DNA of 64,000 nt. Source: an uncultured Dehalococcoidia bacterium. GTDB taxonomy: Bacteria; Chloroflexota; Dehalococcoidia; Lucifugimonadales; GCA-2712585. The DNA is taken from NCBI GenBank assembly GCA_958295715.1, contig OY282371.1, positions 1,063,183 to 1,127,182 on the forward strand. The letters run 5' to 3'. The position numbers were made by a program, and so were the translations under genes. Below are positions 61,040-64,000 of this stretch, piece by piece. The notes below the pieces were generated by a model, which was not told the origin of the DNA, searched no databases, and worked only from the letters and a program-made list of their open reading frames with translations. The stretch's first letter is position 1; each line of letters opens with the position of its first letter.

Positions 61040-61306
61040 ATGAACATCTATGTTGGTAATCTGGCCTACGAGGTCACGGATCAGGACTTGAACGATGCCT
61101 TCGGGGCCTTTGGCGCCGTGGCATCCGCTAGGGTCATCAAGGACCGCTTCACCGACCGGTCCCGGGGCTTCGGCTTCGTGGAAATGGACGACGACACCCA
61201 GGCCCAGGCCGCCATTGACGAGCTCAACGGCAAGGAGATCAAGGGCAGGGCCGTCAACGTCAACCAGGCCCGGCCGCGAGAGGACAGGCGCCGCCCCAAC
61301 TACTAG
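61040..61306 (+). CDS. RRM-domain RNA-binding protein
   Basis: An 88-aa single RRM. RNP2 is IYVGNLAYEV (3-12) and RNP1 is RSRGFGFVEM (~41-50), with the aromatic residues for RNA stacking in place. A short Arg-rich tail (ARPREDRRRPNY) follows. It matches the small glycine-poor RRM proteins of cyanobacteria and Chloroflexi, often cold-induced. AAGGAG lies 8 bases before the ATG, with a structured leader and two downstream hairpins. Confidence 0.95.
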   Translation: MNIYVGNLAYEVTDQDLNDAFGAFGAVASARVIKDRFTDRSRGFGFVEMDDDTQAQAAIDELNGKEIKGRAVNVNQARPREDRRRPNY

Positions 61307-61340
61307 ACCCGGCGGCCCACTCCACAACCACAAGGCTTCC

Positions 61341-61370
61341 ATTCCCCCTCCCACGGGGGAATAGGCCTTT
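61341..61370 (+). terminator. Hairpin terminator after the RRM gene
   Basis: ATTCCCCC and GGGGGAAT pair around a 6-base loop. Outer bases AAGGC and GGCCTTT extend the stem with an internal loop, and a short T-run follows. It lies ~35 bases past the stop codon. Confidence 0.65.
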
Positions 61371-61392
61371 ACATAACTAAGCTCCCACGCAG

Positions 61393-61443
61393 AAGGGAAC
61401 CGGTTCCACGCGTCATTGGCTTCGTGGAACCGGTTCCCTTTCG
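61393..61443. promoter_or_regulatory. Perfect 18-bp hairpin made of two GGAACCGGTTCC palindromes
   Basis: Arms 61393-61410 and 61423-61440 pair fully around a 12-base loop and end in CCCTTTCG. Each arm is itself the palindrome GGAACCGGTTCC, in a context like the TGnAAnCGnTTnCA consensus of LacI-family operators. It may be a bidirectional terminator between convergent genes, a paired operator, or both. Confidence 0.6.
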
Positions 61444-61516
61444 CTTGACTGCCCTAACCGGGATTTGCGCGGGGTCTAAGACAGTAGATTTAGTGGGGCG
61501 CTAAAAACCTCCGTCT

Positions 61517-62689
61517 CTACTGCCCCATGCGATACCGCTTCACCGCGTTGTCGCGGGTGATCTTGCCCAACGTCTTGGGGTCCAGGCCGCCCATCGTCTC
61601 CCGGATGACCTGCCTCGAGTCCGGCCAAACGCCGTCGGGGTGCGGGTAGTCCGACCCCCACATCATGTTGTCCTCGCCAATCAGATGGGCCATCTGCGCC
61701 ACGTCCGACTCCTCCTGGAAGGTGGTGCTGCCCTGCCGGAACCAGTACTCGCTGGGCAACATGCTCAACGGAGGGTCGAACTTCTTGTCCAACCCGCTGT
61801 CCAAGTAGATGTGGTCCATGCGTCCGAGGGCAAAGGGCACCCACCCGGCGCCGCACTCACCCATCACGAACTGGAAGTCGGGATACTTCTCGCAGGTCCC
61901 GCTCAGGATGATTCCAATCATCCACTGGACCCCGGAAAGCTGCCCCAGCGACTGGGTTACGCCCTGGTAGGCCAGTTCGTTCTGAGAAGTCCCCCCGTTG
62001 GAGCCTTGGTCTGAGGCGGGCGGCGGCGGCACCGGGATGCGCCCTCCCCCCACGTGAAAGGATATGGACATGCGGTTTTCAGCCACAACCTCCCACACCG
62101 GGTCCCAGAAGCCGTCCCGCGTGTAAATGGGGCAGGTCACCTCGCTGGCGATGAGGTCCGCGCCGCGAATTGGCCCCAACTCGGCGGCCCGCTGCAACTC
62201 CTTGGCGGCCAGATTCGGGTCGTGGATGGGTATGCAGGCCAGGGCGTACCAGCGTCCGGGCTGACTGTCGCAAAACTCCGCCACCCAGTCGTTGTAAATC
62301 CGGTACGTCTCGGCGATGGTCTCGTGGTCCTGAAGCCGCATCCCCGTTCCCGTAATGCCGTAGAGTATCTCCCCGTCGATGCCGTCCAAGACCATGTCAT
62401 TCAGCCGGAGTTCCGGCGTCGTGGGGTGAGGGCCGCCCTCGTAAAAACCGGCGTCCCACATACGGTCTATCCGCTTCCTCATGCCCCGCACCGGCGGGCT
62501 GAAGCCGTGGCCGGCGCCGTTGGCCACGCCAAGGACTCGCCCTTCGGCAACCCACCTCGGCCCCTCGTCAGTCTCCTCAATTCGCGGCACCTGGTCCTTC
62601 AGGCGCGCCGGCGCGTTCCCCACAAACAGGTCTCCCGGCAGCCAGCTAAGGTCTACGTGAGAATCCCCGGAAACAAGCTTATAGTCCAT
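61517..62689 (-). CDS. Amidohydrolase family protein (SAR202-type paralog 3)
   Basis: A 390-aa enzyme of the same group as 42465-43649 and 54740-55924. DSHVDLSWLPGDLF, MSISFHVGGGRIP, VMGECGAGWVPFALGRMDH and NMMWGSDYPHPDGVWPDS are conserved; the middle loop is Pro/Gly/Ser-rich (VPPPPASDQGSNGG). ATG 62689 follows GGAGGG; a longer frame has no site. It diverges from the propeller gene at 62808. It is convergent with the RRM gene across the GGAACCGGTTCC hairpin. Confidence 0.88.
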   Translation of the reverse strand: MDYKLVSGDSHVDLSWLPGDLFVGNAPARLKDQVPRIEETDEGPRWVAEGRVLGVANGAGHGFSPPVRGMRKRIDRMWDAGFYEGGPHPTTPELRLNDMVLDGIDGEILYGITGTGMRLQDHETIAETYRIYNDWVAEFCDSQPGRWYALACIPIHDPNLAAKELQRAAELGPIRGADLIASEVTCPIYTRDGFWDPVWEVVAENRMSISFHVGGGRIPVPPPPASDQGSNGGTSQNELAYQGVTQSLGQLSGVQWMIGIILSGTCEKYPDFQFVMGECGAGWVPFALGRMDHIYLDSGLDKKFDPPLSMLPSEYWFRQGSTTFQEESDVAQMAHLIGEDNMMWGSDYPHPDGVWPDSRQVIRETMGGLDPKTLGKITRDNAVKRYRMGQ

Positions 62690-62807
62690 AATCGCCCTCC
62701 CTTCTTGCAGACACTCTACCACGAAACCGGCCTTCCGTCACCGCCCGCCTTGCCTCCATTGGCCGCAGGCCTTACAGTGTCGCCATAGACTTTTAGGAGG
62801 AAGCGCC

Positions 62808-63701
62808 GTGGCCACAGTTCAGAGCGGCAACTACGCCTACGACGTCATTGAAGACTGGGCAAAGCTCCCCCAAGGATGGACTTTGGGGATACTCGTCGGC
62901 GTGGCCGTCGACTCCCAAGACCGCGTCTACGTCTGTCAACAGCGTCAGGACCCTCCCATCCTGGTCTTCGACCGCCAAGGCGTCTACCTGACCTCTTGGG
63001 GAACCGGCGAAATCAACGAGGGCCACACCCTCTCCATCGGCCCCGACGACACACTGCTAATGCCCGACCGCGGCTCCCACCAGGCCCTGAAGCTGAGCCT
63101 CAGCGGCGAGCGGCTGATGGCCTTGGGCAGGAAGGGCTGGGCCTCCGACACCGGCGTCACCTTCATCGGCGGCCTGCCCCCTCGCTCGGCGGGACCCTTC
63201 AACATGCCCACCCGCGTGTTCGCCGCGCCTTCGGGCGAGATATACGTGTCCGACGGATACCGCAACGCCCGGGTGCACAGGTTCTCAGCCGCCGGAGACC
63301 TCCTCTCATCCTGGGGAACGCCTGGGAGCGCCGGCCCCGGCCGGTTCCACCTGCCCCATAGCCTTTGGGTCGACGGCCAAGGACTCGTCTACGTCTGCGA
63401 CAGGAAGAACAACCGGGTGCAGATCTTCTCGCCAACGGGGGAGTTCGCCGGCCAGTGGCCCGACCTGGTAAGCGTGGTTGACATATTCATGGACGCCACC
63501 GAGACCGTCTACATCCTTGAGGGCGGCTCCGACGCCGCGCCACCCCGGATAAAGGTCCTCGACAAGGCGGGGAAGTTGCAGGCCCAGTGGGACTCGCCCT
63601 ACGGCCATCAGATATGGGTCGACTCCCACGGCGACGTCTACCTGGCGGTGTGCTGGGAGCAGCGAATCTTGAAGTACGTCAGGCGGCCCGCCTCCGGCTA
63701 G
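62808..63701 (+). CDS. NHL-repeat beta-propeller protein (PAL-like)
   Basis: A 297-aa six-bladed propeller, third of its kind here. Blades show GEIYVSDGYRNARVHRFSAA, then SSWGTPGSAGPGRFHLPHSL and LVYVCDRKNNRVQIFSP. The GTG start follows AGGAGGA. No export signal. All three propellers lie next to amidohydrolase, dehydrogenase or Pxp genes, which hints at a shared role with these enzymes. Confidence 0.85.
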   Translation: MATVQSGNYAYDVIEDWAKLPQGWTLGILVGVAVDSQDRVYVCQQRQDPPILVFDRQGVYLTSWGTGEINEGHTLSIGPDDTLLMPDRGSHQALKLSLSGERLMALGRKGWASDTGVTFIGGLPPRSAGPFNMPTRVFAAPSGEIYVSDGYRNARVHRFSAAGDLLSSWGTPGSAGPGRFHLPHSLWVDGQGLVYVCDRKNNRVQIFSPTGEFAGQWPDLVSVVDIFMDATETVYILEGGSDAAPPRIKVLDKAGKLQAQWDSPYGHQIWVDSHGDVYLAVCWEQRILKYVRRPASG

Positions 63702-63769
63702 CAGCCTGTCTAGCCGCCCCTCCCGCCCTCATCACCCCGGCTCCCGACCCCATGACTACCTCCCTATCC

Positions 63770-63995
63770 TCATTCCCGTGAAAACGGGAATCCAGGAAGC
63801 CCACGACGAAGAACAACGCCCTGAAATCCATCCTAACGCATAGAGCCGTGAAGATGGATTCCCGCCTGCGCGGGAATGACGAGAGGGAGAGGGCCGGGAA
63901 TCCATCCTTCCCCCTGGGCGCAAGGGCAGATAACGGGCGCTAGGGACGTCTCCACGGGTTGACGCCGGGGTCTGGGGCGTTGGCCTTGGGATGAA
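63770..63995. repeat. Dispersed repeats at the right edge (gap 63702-64000)
   Basis: TTCCCGTGAAAACGGGAATC at ~63773 and TTCCCGCCTGCGCGGGAATG at ~63859, then a block (GTTGACGCCGGGGTCTGGGG) that echoes the stretch after the 51369 palindrome. The cluster continues out of the window. Confidence 0.8.
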
Positions 63996-64000
63996 AGCGT

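Overview
The window looks like chromosomal DNA of an uncultured, GC-rich marine or sponge-associated Chloroflexota bacterium of the SAR202 type. This is inferred from gene content, not from any rRNA or marker gene. The clues are many paralogous catabolic enzymes: two luciferase-like flavin monooxygenases, three near-identical-style amidohydrolases that begin with a DSHxDxSWLPGDLF block, three NHL/PAL-like beta-propellers, three Gfo/Idh/MocA dehydrogenases, a CaiB/BaiF CoA-transferase and two malate/lactate-type dehydrogenases. No tRNA, rRNA, CRISPR array or intact transposase was seen. Promoters, where recognisable, are mostly of the extended -10 kind (TGnTATAAT).

Layout. 1-420: end of a peptide-type solute-binding protein and its terminator. 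420-2200: repeat-rich DNA around an AT-richer orphan gene. 2200-7680: SDR, NHL propeller, Gfo/Idh, RraA-like, nitroreductase and epimerase genes. 7690-10740: an AT-richer island with a BsuBI/PstI-type restriction-modification pair and a small Cys-rich protein. 10760-13500: an M20-like protein, an ABM monooxygenase, and a gene plus PIN-domain remnant tied to a 100-bp duplication. 13520-17143: a fused double ABC exporter. 17969-24404: flavin monooxygenase, two-domain alpha-beta barrel protein, ADP-ribosylglycohydrolase, CoA-transferase, a stand-alone structured RNA carrying a 19-codon ORF, a zinc-ribbon/RDD membrane protein and a CMD-family protein. 24406-33230: amidase/GatC pair, second monooxygenase, then a leftward operon pxpA-pxpB-pxpC-NHL-dehydrogenase-lhgO. 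33891-38001: sodium-pump decarboxylase subunits, biotin carrier, DUF1932 dehydrogenase, aminotransferase. 38492-40018: histidine-decarboxylase-like enzyme with a tandem ACT protein. 40061-42415: a defence-type DUF262 protein fused to an AlbA_2 domain. 42465-51186: amidohydrolase, ABM, aldo/keto reductase, Gfo/Idh, class III aminotransferase, DUF885 and Gfo/Idh genes. 51699-54576: dihydropyrimidinase-like enzyme and MFS transporter. 54740-60763: a six-gene leftward catabolic operon. 61040-63701: RRM RNA-binding protein, third amidohydrolase, third propeller.

How the genes work together. Most of the window is scavenging metabolism: uptake (solute-binding protein, MFS), hydrolysis of C-N bonds (amidase, dihydropyrimidinase, PxpABC, dipeptidase-like, amidohydrolases), oxidation of 2-hydroxyacids and sugars, and decarboxylation coupled to sodium export. 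PxpABC (5-oxoproline to glutamate) with LhgO (2-hydroxyglutarate to 2-oxoglutarate) points to a glutamate/2-oxoglutarate node. Several enzymes have lost a hallmark catalytic residue (M20, isochorismatase, DUF885), so family names should not be read as proven activities.

Nearly every long intergenic gap holds dispersed palindromic repeats. Read as protein they give false ORFs with strings such as HSRAGGNP or MDSRLRGNDG. A manual read found no CTGCAG hexamer in the window, which fits the PstI-type restriction system found here.
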